This document shows positions 45,092 to 54,395 of a DNA stretch of 64,000 nucleotides, piece by piece. Position 1 is the stretch's first letter. The number at the start of each line of letters is the position of its first letter. Origin of the DNA: Rhodopirellula europaea 6C (lineage in GTDB: Bacteria > Planctomycetota > Planctomycetia > Pirellulales > Pirellulaceae). The notes below the pieces were generated by a model. It worked only from the letters and a program-made list of their open reading frames with translations, was not told where the DNA came from and ran no database searches. Both the position numbers and the translations under genes were made by a program. The DNA lies in NCBI RefSeq assembly GCF_000338295.1, contig NZ_ANMO01000269.1:49342-113341 (forward strand), read 5' to 3'.

Positions 45092-45898
45092 CTAGCAATG
45101 CATCACGCAACCGCCGTCCACGTTGATGGTTTGACCGGTCACTTCTTTGGCTCGTTCTGACGAGAGGAACACGATCATCGCGGCAACGTCTTCGCTGGTT
45201 TGCCAACGGGCGAGCGGAATCACGTTCTTGATCTTTTGATCCGTCCAGTCTTCGTAGGAAAGTCGATCTTGTGGTGGGGCGCCGTCATACCAAGCCTGCC
45301 AAACCGAACGGTTCAGGGCCGTCTTCACCATCCCGGGGCAAACCGTGTTCACCCGAACATTGTGCGGTGCCAAGTCTTTGGCCATGCACTGTGCAAAATT
45401 GATGTTGGCTGCCTTGCTGGCACTGTAGGGCGGATCGGTCTGCGATCCCATCTGTCCCGCGATGGATGCCAGAAACACAAACGTGCCCGATCTTTGCTCA
45501 ACTAACGGCGGTGCCAGTGCCGCAGCAACGTTGGCCATTCCGATGACGTTGACCTCCAGAGTTCGTTTCCATTCACTCGGGGCAACACGGGTGAACGGAA
45601 ACCCAAACTTCCCCGACCCAATCGCAGCGCAGTGCACCACATGGTCGAGACGTCCGTGTTCATCCATGCAGGAACGGACCGCTTGCTTGACCTGTTCTTC
45701 ATCGACAATGTCGACGATCTGCGTGCCGACTTTCACGCCCAGCTCTCGTAACTCGTTCGCAGCATCTTCGACTTTGGGCGAGACATCCCAAAGTTGAATC
45801 GAACAACCTTCTTCCGCAAACAGCCTCGCGGTTGCCAACCCAATCCCGCTGGCGCCACCCGTGACCAAAGCGGTGTTGCCGCTCAATTTCAAATCCAT
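45092..45898 (-). CDS. Short-chain dehydrogenase/reductase (SDR)
   Basis: 268 residues, classical SDR length. Cofactor motif TGGASGIG at 13-20, the NAG-equivalent HCAAIGSG, Ser in LASIAGQMG, and the catalytic YSASK; the C-terminal NVDGGCVMHC segment is typical. A D in LWDVSP at the end of strand 2 suggests NAD(H) preference. The gene is convergent with the sigma-54 activator (53 bases apart). Substrate cannot be read from sequence. Confidence 0.92.
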   Translation of the reverse strand: MDLKLSGNTALVTGGASGIGLATARLFAEEGCSIQLWDVSPKVEDAANELRELGVKVGTQIVDIVDEEQVKQAVRSCMDEHGRLDHVVHCAAIGSGKFGFPFTRVAPSEWKRTLEVNVIGMANVAAALAPPLVEQRSGTFVFLASIAGQMGSQTDPPYSASKAANINFAQCMAKDLAPHNVRVNTVCPGMVKTALNRSVWQAWYDGAPPQDRLSYEDWTDQKIKNVIPLARWQTSEDVAAMIVFLSSERAKEVTGQTINVDGGCVMHC

Positions 45899-46076
45899 CT
45901 CTGTTGTCCTAGGAATGATCGGTAGAAGAGTGCGGTGTTCAGGAAAGCGGAAGGATTCGTTGACTCATCCACTACGGTCGCCACCGAATCGTCGTCGAGA
46001 TACGAACATCGCCCGCATTCAACCTGAGTTCATGCCGTGACAAAACTCATGGAGATGCATCCAGGGAAAACGTCGT

Positions 46077-46508
46077 TCACGACGCTTCCACAGCTTTGCG
46101 ATTTTCGCGTTCCTGCAGCAGTTGCAATGCGTGAGCTTCGCCCCACTTTTTCAGTGTCAGCAGCACGGGCGTGAGCGACTCGCCCTCTTCCGTCAATTCG
46201 TATTCGACTCGCGGTGGCACCTCGGCGTAGACGATCCGATTGACCAACCCGCTGTCCTCCAATTCGCGAAGCTGCTTGGTCAGCATTCTCTGCGTGACAC
46301 AGCCAACCTTGCGTTTGAGAGCGCTGAATCGGAGGCGTCCGTCGACCATCAAATAGTAAAGCACGATGCCCTTCCATTTGCCGCCAATCAGTTCCAGCGT
46401 TGCCTCGACGGGACAAGCAGGTAGTTCATAGCTCGAATGCCGTGCTTTTCCATTGGTATCCATTGTGTGCCTATGCGCCTTGAAAGTGCGTTCTTGCCGG
46501 TTTGGCAT
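46077..46508 (-). CDS. HxlR-family winged-helix regulator
   Basis: 143 residues from the ATG at 46508 (AGGAG lies three bases upstream); an ATG at 46463 is an alternative. HxlR signature [23 protein letters not shown] with C32 in the position of the redox-sensing cysteine of YodB/QorR-like proteins, then [24 protein letters not shown] (the recognition helix) and [12 protein letters not shown]. It is divergent from the oxidoreductase at 46616, a common arrangement in which HxlR represses the divergent reductase until the cysteine is oxidised or alkylated (inference). Confidence 0.9.
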   Translation of the reverse strand: MPNRQERTFKAHRHTMDTNGKARHSSYELPACPVEATLELIGGKWKGIVLYYLMVDGRLRFSALKRKVGCVTQRMLTKQLRELEDSGLVNRIVYAEVPPRVEYELTEEGESLTPVLLTLKKWGEAHALQLLQERENRKAVEAS

Positions 46509-46615
46509 CTACTCCTATTATCACACCGTACTAACAAACAAACAGTCACGCGACCGCGGAAACAACTAAATGTTCTTTCGCGTCCGATCCACTCTCGAAT
46601 CAAAGGAAACCAATC

Positions 46616-47605
46616 ATGAAAGCCATGCTGATCAAGAACTACGGTGAAAACGCAGCCTTCGAGGCATCTGAAGTCGATCAACCCGAAGTCAAACCGGGGC
46701 ACGTCCTGGTCAAGATTGCCGCTTCGAGCGTCAACACGGTCGACACGATGATTCGCAACATGGGAAAGGACCTTCCTCTCTCGCCTGACACACCCGCCAT
46801 CCTTGGAATGGACTTCGCCGGAACCGTCGAAGCTGTCGGCGAAGGTGTGCAGAACTATTCCGTCGGCGACGAAGTCTATGGCTGCGCCGGCGGGCTGGCA
46901 GATCTGCCGGGCACCTTGGCTGATTACATCGTGGCCGATGCCGACTTGATCGCTCACAAGGCGAAGAACCTGTCGATGAAAGAAGCCGCGGCGTTGCCAC
47001 TCGTTGCAATCACCGCATACGAAGGCCTGGTTCGCGCCGGCATTCAAGCGGGCCAGAAGGTCCTCGTCCATGGAGGATCAGGCGGCGTGGGCCATGTCGC
47101 GTTGCAATTGGCCAAGCACTTTGGAGCGGATGTCTATTCCACCGGCGGCGGTGACAAACAACTCGCGCTCATCGAAAAACTGGGTGCGACGGGCATCAAC
47201 TACAAAACCGAATCGGTCGAGCAATACGTTGCCAAACACACCGATGGAGCCGGATTCGATGTGGTGTTTGATTCCGTCGGAGGAGCCAACCTGACCAACT
47301 CGTTCGAAGCCGCTGCCCTCAACGGGCAAATCGCGACGACGGTGTCTTTGTGCGAACTGGACCTCACGCCAGCTCACTTCAAAGGCTTGTCTTTGCACGT
47401 CGTCTTCATGCTGATCCCGATGCTGCACAATCACAAACGATCTGATCACGGCGACATCCTTCGCAAGCTGACTGAGATCGCTGAATCGGGTGCCCTGACT
47501 CCCATCCTCGATGAAACCAATTTCTCCTTGGAAGAAGCGGGCGAAGCCTACGCGAGACTGGAAAGCGGCAAAGCCATGGGCAAAGTCGTCATCGAGAACA
47601 AATGA
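46616..47605 (+). CDS. Zinc-independent medium-chain oxidoreductase (quinone oxidoreductase-like)
   Basis: 329 residues. Start with AAAGGAAAC upstream. GroES-like domain (PGHVLVKIAASSVNTVDTMIR), cofactor domain with VHGGSGGVGHVALQLA (about 151-166), and DFAGTVEAVGEGV. Cysteines and histidines of the structural and catalytic zinc sites of alcohol dehydrogenases are absent, so NADPH:quinone or enone reductase activity is the better guess. Divergent from the HxlR regulator. Confidence 0.9.
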   Translation: MKAMLIKNYGENAAFEASEVDQPEVKPGHVLVKIAASSVNTVDTMIRNMGKDLPLSPDTPAILGMDFAGTVEAVGEGVQNYSVGDEVYGCAGGLADLPGTLADYIVADADLIAHKAKNLSMKEAAALPLVAITAYEGLVRAGIQAGQKVLVHGGSGGVGHVALQLAKHFGADVYSTGGGDKQLALIEKLGATGINYKTESVEQYVAKHTDGAGFDVVFDSVGGANLTNSFEAAALNGQIATTVSLCELDLTPAHFKGLSLHVVFMLIPMLHNHKRSDHGDILRKLTEIAESGALTPILDETNFSLEEAGEAYARLESGKAMGKVVIENK

Positions 47606-47782
47606 CACTTCTCAGGTTGAATTGGCTAGACAGAGTTTTTCACAGTCTTGGTCGGTCTCAATCTTCCCTCGTTGAGTACAGTTTCCTCTTTGATGTTTTT
47701 GCCCATGCAATGCGGTTTCACTTTCAAACATTGATCCCAGCAGGCATCTCATCATCAGCAAAATCATTCCACGGAGAATCCG

Positions 47783-47845
47783 ATGAAACGTATTTTGATC
47801 ACCGGGGCAAACGCATTGACCGGGACCGAATCGCAGGCAGCCTGA
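47783..47845 (+). pseudogene. Remnant of an SDR/NAD(P)-binding protein start
   Basis: A Shine-Dalgarno (CGGAGA) and ATG lead into MKRILITGANALTG..., the typical first strand and glycine loop of an SDR or epimerase, but a stop follows after 20 codons and no continuation is found in other frames of the 289-base gap 47606-47894. It is best explained as a decayed gene; chance similarity cannot be excluded. Confidence 0.45.
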
Positions 47846-47894
47846 GCAAACGATAGACAAGCCACACACCAAGTTCACATCACATCTCCGACCA

Positions 47895-48701
47895 TCATTC
47901 GAACGTTTCGCGAAACGCGTCCAAGTTCGCTTTGCTTTGCCGTCCGGCACCAGGAATCGCGAAAACAATCTCGCTGATATCACCACCGTCCGATTCGATG
48001 GCGGACTTCGCGGTGCGTGACGCTATCATTGGGTCGCCTCCAAACGCTCCGCATCCCCAAGCTCCCAAAAGAAGACAGCGCACGTTCTGATCCTTCGCAA
48101 TTCGAAGAACATTCCGCCACCTTCGCAGAAAGGTGCTCTCCAATTCCTCGGTCGCATCGGGATTGCCACGCAAAAAAGGTCTGCTGTTGGGAGCGGGTGT
48201 CGTGATCACGGACGCGAAAAAGGGATTCTCGAGCAGTTCGCCGGTGCCCTTGGTTCGGAAGAAAGGAACCGAGGGGCTGAAGATGGCATGATCGGTGTAC
48301 AGCAGCGACGATTGCGATCGATTCGCTTCATAGTATTCCATGCACTCGATCAAACAGGGATACAAACCACTGCATCGACACAGATCTTCTTCTTGCGCCT
48401 TGGCACCGTTGAGGAAGCCGCCACCCGGATTGCGAGCGGAAGCGAAGTTCAACAGCGCGGTATCGCCTGCACCGGACGATTGCTGAGCAACAACCTGAGT
48501 CGTTCCATCAACCACACGAACAACTTGGCTCGCCTCTGCCGGCTTGGCTTGCAAAGATTCAATTTCGTCCGGTCGATACAACCGAGTCGATTGCACGGCC
48601 TGAGCTTGTTGCCCGGCAAAGCGGACGACCCTGTCGTCGACGCGATACTCACCCGCATCAATCAAGTCGAGGACTTCTTTCGCGAGCTGCTTGAGTGTCA
48701 T
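47895..48701 (-). CDS. PARG-type macrodomain protein (TIGR02452 family)
   Basis: 268 residues. The bacterial-type poly(ADP-ribose) glycohydrolase signature is present: FASARNPGGGFLNGAKAQEE with GGG at 93-95 and the catalytic QEE at 103-105, then LCRCSGLYPCL. The C-terminal segment (VRCLLLGAWGCGAFGGDP ... IVFAIPG) completes the macrodomain. Family members bind or hydrolyse ADP-ribose chains. The start ATG at 48701 has AGGAGA upstream. It is divergent from two nucleotidyltransferase genes across a palindrome. Confidence 0.87.
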   Translation of the reverse strand: MTLKQLAKEVLDLIDAGEYRVDDRVVRFAGQQAQAVQSTRLYRPDEIESLQAKPAEASQVVRVVDGTTQVVAQQSSGAGDTALLNFASARNPGGGFLNGAKAQEEDLCRCSGLYPCLIECMEYYEANRSQSSLLYTDHAIFSPSVPFFRTKGTGELLENPFFASVITTPAPNSRPFLRGNPDATEELESTFLRRWRNVLRIAKDQNVRCLLLGAWGCGAFGGDPMIASRTAKSAIESDGGDISEIVFAIPGAGRQSKANLDAFRETFE

Positions 48702-48744
48702 GCTGTTCTCCTAACGACGCACAATGTTCCGACATCAAAGGACA

Positions 48745-48771
48745 CATCATGACATGATGAGGTTCATCATG
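48745..48771. promoter_or_regulatory. CATCATG palindrome in the PARG/nucleotidyltransferase intergenic region
   Basis: CATCATG-a-CATGATG is a perfect 7+7 inverted repeat (48745-48759), followed six bases later by a third CATCATG (48765-48771). It lies in the only shared upstream region of the divergent genes, so a common repressor or activator could bind here. Confidence 0.5.
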
Positions 48772-48866
48772 TGGACCATCCCAATCTCCACCGAACCTTC
48801 AACCGCTTGACTCTTTCCACCACCTACAATCGAACACCTCCATTCTCACCGCACTCATCCAACTCA

Positions 48867-49811
48867 ATGTCGCTTCCCAAGAACCATTCGCTGATCCACT
48901 CGCCGGGCACCCAGGTCGTCTCGCAAAAAGACGTCATGACGTCGAACGATCGAATCGCTCATCCGGCGGGAGCGGTCGGCGTGGTCGTGCGGTCACCGGT
49001 GGATCGCACGCACGCATATCGCGTCAAATTCAGCGACGGGTTTGAAGCGGCCATTCATCACGACCAACTGGTGCAATTGTCGGAGTTCAAAAACCAAACC
49101 ATCCGTGATGCGAATGCACCGCTGATGAGTTCGGGCCTGTACGACCGAGTGATCTATCGCTGCGTGATCGGCTCGCGAGCCTATGGTCTCCAAGACGAAG
49201 ATTCCGACACGGATCGCCGCGGCATTTACCTTCCGCCGGCGGAGCTCCATTGGTCACTCTACGGCGTCCCCGAACAACTTGAGAACGATCAAACACAAGA
49301 GGTCTACTGGGAACTGCAAAAGTTCATTGTGCTGGCACTGAAAGCGAACCCGAACGTTCTCGAATGTCTCTATTCGCCAATCGTCGAATCCGTCACACCG
49401 CTCGGCAAGGACTTGCTGGCGATGCGCGACGCCTTTCTATCCAAGCTCGTTTTCCAAACGTTCTCAGGCTACGTCGCTTCGCAATTCAAGAAGATGCAAA
49501 CAGACATCCGTAACCAAGGCCGCGTGAAGTGGAAACACGTCATGCACCTGATTCGGTTGCTGTTGTCGGGATCGCATGTCCTGCAAAGCGGTGAGATGAG
49601 GGTCGATGCCGGCCAACACCGAGACCGTCTGCTGACCATCAAGCGTGGCGAGATGCCGTTCGATGAGGCAGATGAATGGCGTAAGAAACTGCAGCAAGAT
49701 TTCGAAGTCGCCTTTCGAACCACCCCACTGCCCGATCGTCCCGACTACGAACGAGTCAACGCGTTCTTGGTCGATGCTCGCCGCAAAGCCATCCAAGAGA
49801 ACCTTCCATGA
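48867..49811 (+). CDS. COG3541-type nucleotidyltransferase, paralogue 1
   Basis: 314 residues from the ATG at 48867; a GTG at 48771 and an ATG at 48936 are alternatives. An SH3-like N-terminal segment (PAGAVGVVVRSPVDRTHAYRV) precedes the nucleotidyltransferase core. That core has the G-S-x-x-Y-G ... S-D-x-D pattern of the polymerase-beta superfamily, GSRAYG at about 102-107 and SDTD at about 113-116, followed by helices with VKWKHVMHLIRLLLSGSHVL. The last base region overlaps the next ATG by four bases. Substrate unknown. Confidence 0.82.
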   Translation: MSLPKNHSLIHSPGTQVVSQKDVMTSNDRIAHPAGAVGVVVRSPVDRTHAYRVKFSDGFEAAIHHDQLVQLSEFKNQTIRDANAPLMSSGLYDRVIYRCVIGSRAYGLQDEDSDTDRRGIYLPPAELHWSLYGVPEQLENDQTQEVYWELQKFIVLALKANPNVLECLYSPIVESVTPLGKDLLAMRDAFLSKLVFQTFSGYVASQFKKMQTDIRNQGRVKWKHVMHLIRLLLSGSHVLQSGEMRVDAGQHRDRLLTIKRGEMPFDEADEWRKKLQQDFEVAFRTTPLPDRPDYERVNAFLVDARRKAIQENLP

Positions 49812-50584
49812 CTGACGCCCGAACAATCGACTACGACAAGATGGTGCCGCACGTCCGTGCTGCACCGTATCCGCTATTGTTCGCCACCATCAGTGGAGCC
49901 CACCTGTACGGTTTCCCGTCCCCAGATTCCGACTTCGATCTTCGCGGCGTGCACCTGCTGCCGCTGAAGACGGTCGTCGGTCTGGAGGATGGCGAACAGC
50001 CGATCGAAAGGGAAGGTGTTTATGACGGCCTTGAGATTGACTTGGTCACTCACGACGTCGGCAAGTTCTTTGGGCTGATGCTCAAGCGAAATGGTTACGT
50101 GCTCGAACAAGTCTTCTCGCCACTGATCGTTCACTCCACGCCGGAACATGAGGAACTGAAGTCGATCGCTCAAGGCTGCATCACTCGGCATCACGCCCAC
50201 CACTATCTCGGGTTCGCCGCGACTCAGTGGAAACTGTTCGCAAAAGAGACACCGCCACGAGTCAAACCGTTGCTGTATGTCTACCGAGTGCTGCTGACTG
50301 GAATTCACTTGATGCGATCCGGTGAGGTCGAATCGAACCTCGTAACTCTCAACGAAAACGCGAGGCTCTCGTACATCGATGAGCTGATCGATTGCAAGCA
50401 AACGGGGCCGGAGAAAGGGACACTCGATGCCGCCGATCTCGAATTCCACACGCATGAATTTGAGCGATTGGTCAGGCAACTCGAGGAGGCCCACGAGCAG
50501 TCAGAACTACCGGAAATTCCGTCCGCCCGCCCGGCGCTGAACGATCTGCTGGTTCGAATTCGGTTGAACGGTTGCGGCGAGTAA
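49808..50584 (+). CDS. COG3541-type nucleotidyltransferase, paralogue 2
   Basis: 258 residues, same family as the preceding gene and overlapping it by four bases (ATGA). Core motif SGAHLYG at 29-35 and SDFD at 41-44, and a helical second half with KPLLYVYRVLLTGIHLMRSG that mirrors paralogue 1. It lacks the SH3-like segment of paralogue 1. Tandem, diverged copies in one operon suggest a heteromeric enzyme or two substrates (inference). Confidence 0.82.
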   Translation: MTDARTIDYDKMVPHVRAAPYPLLFATISGAHLYGFPSPDSDFDLRGVHLLPLKTVVGLEDGEQPIEREGVYDGLEIDLVTHDVGKFFGLMLKRNGYVLEQVFSPLIVHSTPEHEELKSIAQGCITRHHAHHYLGFAATQWKLFAKETPPRVKPLLYVYRVLLTGIHLMRSGEVESNLVTLNENARLSYIDELIDCKQTGPEKGTLDAADLEFHTHEFERLVRQLEEAHEQSELPEIPSARPALNDLLVRIRLNGCGE

Positions 50585-50687
50585 TACGAAGGCGATCTGG
50601 CACCGGGCAAAGATTAGTTCCCAACGGAGTTCCGCAATTGGCTATGCTGAGGGTCCCTCCTCAGACCCCACCCACCTCCCGCCCGCC

Positions 50688-53048
50688 ATGTCAGATCGCC
50701 TTTCCCCAAGGTTGTCGCCCATTCACGTCGCCATCGCAGCGACGTTGTTGGGGATCATCCATCAAAGCGCTGCCGGCCCCGGCAAAGTGTTCGCGGATCC
50801 GACCCAGCCTGCTTCAGCGTCCAGTGCGAACCAACCGAACCATTCGGAATCGCCCAAGCAAGCTCAATCGCCCGTCAGTTTTGAACTGGACGTGCAACCG
50901 ATCTTGGCCGCTCAAGGCTGCAACGCGGGTGCCTGCCACGGCAAACAACGCGGACAGAACGGATTCCAACTTTCGCTGCTGGGGTTTGATTCCAACTTCG
51001 ATTACGACGCGATTGTTCGACAAGCCCGCGGGCGACGACTCACCATCCGGGCGCCGGAATCCAGCCTGTTGGTTCAAAAAGCGACGGCAGAATTGCCTCA
51101 TGGTGGCGGGCGAAAGATCGAAGTCGGCTCGCCGGCCTACCAGACACTGACCGCTTGGATTCGCCAAGGAGCACCACGTCGATTGGCAGACGAACCCACG
51201 TTGACCTCGGTTGAAATTGCCAAGACCGACTTCCTGCTCAAGCCATCTGAAACGGCTCAGCTTTCTGTCTTGGCTCGCTACAGCGATGGCAGCGAACGAG
51301 ATGTCACCTCGATGACCGGCTACCTTTCCAACGACACCGCAATCACATCGGTCGATGCCACGGGAAAACTCGTTGCCGGACCGATTCCTGGCGAGACCGC
51401 CGTGATGGCTCGCTATATGAATCACATTTGTGTGGCCAACGTCAGCATCCCACGAACAACGGCATTGCCCGAAGGATTCTACGACCAACAACCGCGTGCC
51501 AACTTCATCGATGAATTGGTCCACGACAAACTGAACCAACTTCAAATTCAAGTTTCAGCTCCGGCCAGCGAATCAACGTTCTTGCGCCGTGTGTACACCG
51601 ATGTGATCGGACGAGCACCGACGGCGGACGAGGCTCGCGAATTTCTTGAGTCTCAAGATCCCGACAAACGCGAAAGGCTCGTCGACCAACTTCTCGATCA
51701 ACCGGAATACATCGATCACTGGGCCAACCAATGGGCGGACTTGTTGCGTCCCAATCCTTATCGCGTCGGGATCAAAGCGGTCTTGAACTATGACAATTGG
51801 ATCCGTCAGCAGTTTCGAGAAAACGTTCCCTACGACGAATTTGCACGGCGGCTAATCACGGCCAAAGGCAGCACGTGGCACAACGGCGCCGTGACACTGT
51901 TCCGAGATCGACGCAGCCCTGATGAAGTCGCCACGCTGGTCAGCCAACTGTTTCTCGGCGTTCGCTTGGAATGTGCCAAGTGCCACCATCATCCGTTCGA
52001 AAAGTGGAGCCAACACGACTTCTATTCCTTTGCCGCCTACTTCGGCAGAGTCGGCCGCAAAGGCAAAGGATTGTCGCCGCCGATCTCGGGTGGCGAAGAG
52101 ATCGTTTACGTTTCCACCAAAGGAAGTGTCAAGCATCCCGTGACCGACGAAGTGCTGCCTCCCTCGCCTCTGTTTGGAACCGCCGAGGTGGCCGAGGGCT
52201 CGGATCCGCGGGAGGCGCTCGCGGAATGGATGACGTCCCCGGACAACGACTACTTCGCTCAGGTTCACGTCAATCGCGTGTGGGCACAATTGATGGGGCG
52301 AGGCATCGTCGATCCGGTCGACGATCTTCGCAGCACCAATCCACCGAGCAACCCAGCGCTGCTCGATGCGTTGGCGGAGCACTTTCAACAATCCGGTTTC
52401 GATCAAAAGGACCTGATCAAAACCATCGTCCTGTCCAACGTTTACTCGCCCAGTTCCGTTCCCAACGAAACCAACGCGGCTGACCGACTGAATCATTCGC
52501 GTCACTACCGTCACCGATTGCGGGCCGAGGTGCTCGCTCAAGCGGTCGCGGACGTGACCGAAACGTCGGAATCCTTTTCCGGCTTGGCACCCGAATCGCG
52601 AGCCAACCAAGTCTGGACGCACCGGATCGATTCGACGTTCCTGGATACGTTTGGCAGACCGGATGAGAACAAGGATCCACCGTGCGAACGCATTCCCGAT
52701 TCATCCGTCACTCAAACGTTGCACCTGATGAATTCGCGAGAACTCGACGCACGTGTCCGAAGCGATTCCGGTCGTGCGGCGTCGCTGGCCAACAGCGACC
52801 TGACTCCGGCGGAGATCGTGACGGATTTGTACTTGGCTATTTTTTCGCGAATGCCAAACGACGAAGAACGAAGCTATGCCGAGACATTGATTCGCGACTC
52901 CAGCGAAAACACTGCCAACAAGGACGCCACTGCGAATCAAAGTGGCGATGAAGAACAAAAGGAAACCACCGATGAAGGTCGTCGGCGTGTGATGGAGGAC
53001 TTGATGTGGGCGATGATGAATTCGCCTGAGTTTATTATTCAAAACTGA
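50688..53048 (+). CDS. DUF1549/DUF1553 planctomycete cytochrome-like protein with Ig-like domain
   Basis: 786 residues. Signal peptide about 1-30. N-terminal C-x4-C-H motif C78...C83-H84 (GCNAGACHG), as in the planctomycete cytochrome module. A bacterial Ig-like (Big_2) domain lies around residues 180-260 (KPSETAQLSVLARYSDGSER). Then the DUF1549 domain (FIDELVHDKLNQLQI; TFLRRVYTDVIGRAPT) with a canonical heme-binding CAKCH near residue 430, and DUF1553 in the rest (VHVNRVWAQLMGRGIVDPVDDLR). First gene of a five-gene cluster that continues with DUF1501. Confidence 0.9.
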   Translation: MSDRLSPRLSPIHVAIAATLLGIIHQSAAGPGKVFADPTQPASASSANQPNHSESPKQAQSPVSFELDVQPILAAQGCNAGACHGKQRGQNGFQLSLLGFDSNFDYDAIVRQARGRRLTIRAPESSLLVQKATAELPHGGGRKIEVGSPAYQTLTAWIRQGAPRRLADEPTLTSVEIAKTDFLLKPSETAQLSVLARYSDGSERDVTSMTGYLSNDTAITSVDATGKLVAGPIPGETAVMARYMNHICVANVSIPRTTALPEGFYDQQPRANFIDELVHDKLNQLQIQVSAPASESTFLRRVYTDVIGRAPTADEAREFLESQDPDKRERLVDQLLDQPEYIDHWANQWADLLRPNPYRVGIKAVLNYDNWIRQQFRENVPYDEFARRLITAKGSTWHNGAVTLFRDRRSPDEVATLVSQLFLGVRLECAKCHHHPFEKWSQHDFYSFAAYFGRVGRKGKGLSPPISGGEEIVYVSTKGSVKHPVTDEVLPPSPLFGTAEVAEGSDPREALAEWMTSPDNDYFAQVHVNRVWAQLMGRGIVDPVDDLRSTNPPSNPALLDALAEHFQQSGFDQKDLIKTIVLSNVYSPSSVPNETNAADRLNHSRHYRHRLRAEVLAQAVADVTETSESFSGLAPESRANQVWTHRIDSTFLDTFGRPDENKDPPCERIPDSSVTQTLHLMNSRELDARVRSDSGRAASLANSDLTPAEIVTDLYLAIFSRMPNDEERSYAETLIRDSSENTANKDATANQSGDEEQKETTDEGRRRVMEDLMWAMMNSPEFIIQN

Positions 53049-53054
53049 TGAATC

Positions 53055-54395
53055 ATGTCGAACACTTGGACAAACTGTGAAGGACTGACGCGCCGCGACG
53101 GTCTGAAATTGGGTCTTGGCGGACTGATCGGCGGAGGCCTATCAGCGGCCTTGAGTGCGCAAGCTCGCGCGTCGGAGAACTCTGGCTCACGCCGCCGAAA
53201 CGCTCAGGCGGATGCCTGCATCTTGGTTTGGATGGACGGCGGGCCCAGCCACTACGAAACGTTTGACCCCAAACCAGACGCCCCCGTCGAAATTCGCGGT
53301 ACCTACCAGCCCATCGCGACTCAAACGCCCGGCATTCAATTCGCCCAGCCGATGCAAAAAATGGCGGCGATCAGCGATGACCTCGCAATCGTGCGTTCGA
53401 TTCGGCACGACCAGGGCAACCACGGTGCCGGCAATCACTACATGATGACCGGAGCCCCGCCTCGCATTCCGGTTGGTTGTGGTGCGTTTGTCAGTTTTCA
53501 CCCCAGCCTCGGCAGCGTGGTCTCCAAAGAGATCGGTGCCCCTCACGGGATTCCCGCCTACTTTTCTCTTCCTCGAATGTCGCGTTCGGGAGGCCCGAAT
53601 TTCCTCGGCAGCAAGTACGCCCCGTTCGTCGTTCCCGACAATCCGAACAGTTCCGGCTTCCGTGTTCGCGATGTCACGATCCCCACGGGACTGACCGACG
53701 GCCGATTCAGTTCCCGGCAACAAATCCGCCAACGCATCGACACGATGATGCGTTTCAATGACGCCAGCGTCGCCGATCCAACCTTGGCGGTCGACGAGTT
53801 CTACCAGCAAAGCCTGCAAATCATCAGCAGCAAAGAAGCCCAAGCCGCCTTCGACATTCACCAAGAATCCGACGAGGTCCGCGATGCTTACGGACGCAAC
53901 CCGTTTGGCCAGCAAGCCTTGCTCGCCCGTCGATTGGTCGGCGCCGGCGTTCCCTTCGTGACGCTCTACAGCGGTGGCTGGGACCATCACGTCGACATCT
54001 TCAATGCACTGGATAAGAAACTGCCACCGTTTGAAGCAACGGTCGCGGCTTTGATCTCGGACCTGAAACAACAAGGCATGCTGGAGCGCACCTTGGTCGT
54101 TGTCTTGGGTGAGTTCGGACGGACACCCAAGATCAACGAACGCGGTGGACGCGACCACTGGTCCAACGCCATGAGCGTCGTGTTCGCGGGCGGTCAGACG
54201 CCGGGCGGACAAGTCATCGGAGCAACCGACCGACAAGGTTACGCCGCGGTCGAACGAGTCCTGTCACCAGAAAATTTCGTGTCGACCATCTACGAGAAAC
54301 TCGGCATCGATCCTGGCCAAATGATGTACACCGGCGAAGGACGCCCCACACATTTGGTCAGCGACGCGACTCCAATCACCGAGTTGATGAGCTAG
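53055..54395 (+). CDS. DUF1501 protein, Tat-exported
   Basis: 446 residues. Twin-arginine signal R13-R14 in LTRRDGLKLGLGGLIGGG, so it is exported folded. DUF1501 hallmarks: ACILVWMDGGPSHYETFDPKP, MTGAPPRIPVGCGAF, GGWDHHVDIFNAL, LVVVLGEFGRTPKIN and HWSNAMSVVFAGG. The family resembles sulfatase/phosphatase-fold proteins. It follows the DUF1549/1553 gene after seven bases, the near-universal pairing in Planctomycetes. Activity unknown. Confidence 0.93.
   Translation: MSNTWTNCEGLTRRDGLKLGLGGLIGGGLSAALSAQARASENSGSRRRNAQADACILVWMDGGPSHYETFDPKPDAPVEIRGTYQPIATQTPGIQFAQPMQKMAAISDDLAIVRSIRHDQGNHGAGNHYMMTGAPPRIPVGCGAFVSFHPSLGSVVSKEIGAPHGIPAYFSLPRMSRSGGPNFLGSKYAPFVVPDNPNSSGFRVRDVTIPTGLTDGRFSSRQQIRQRIDTMMRFNDASVADPTLAVDEFYQQSLQIISSKEAQAAFDIHQESDEVRDAYGRNPFGQQALLARRLVGAGVPFVTLYSGGWDHHVDIFNALDKKLPPFEATVAALISDLKQQGMLERTLVVVLGEFGRTPKINERGGRDHWSNAMSVVFAGGQTPGGQVIGATDRQGYAAVERVLSPENFVSTIYEKLGIDPGQMMYTGEGRPTHLVSDATPITELMS

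Noticed and set aside
53187..54236. 349-codon minus-strand frame
   Set aside because: Shadow of the DUF1501 gene, whose family motifs are unambiguous.
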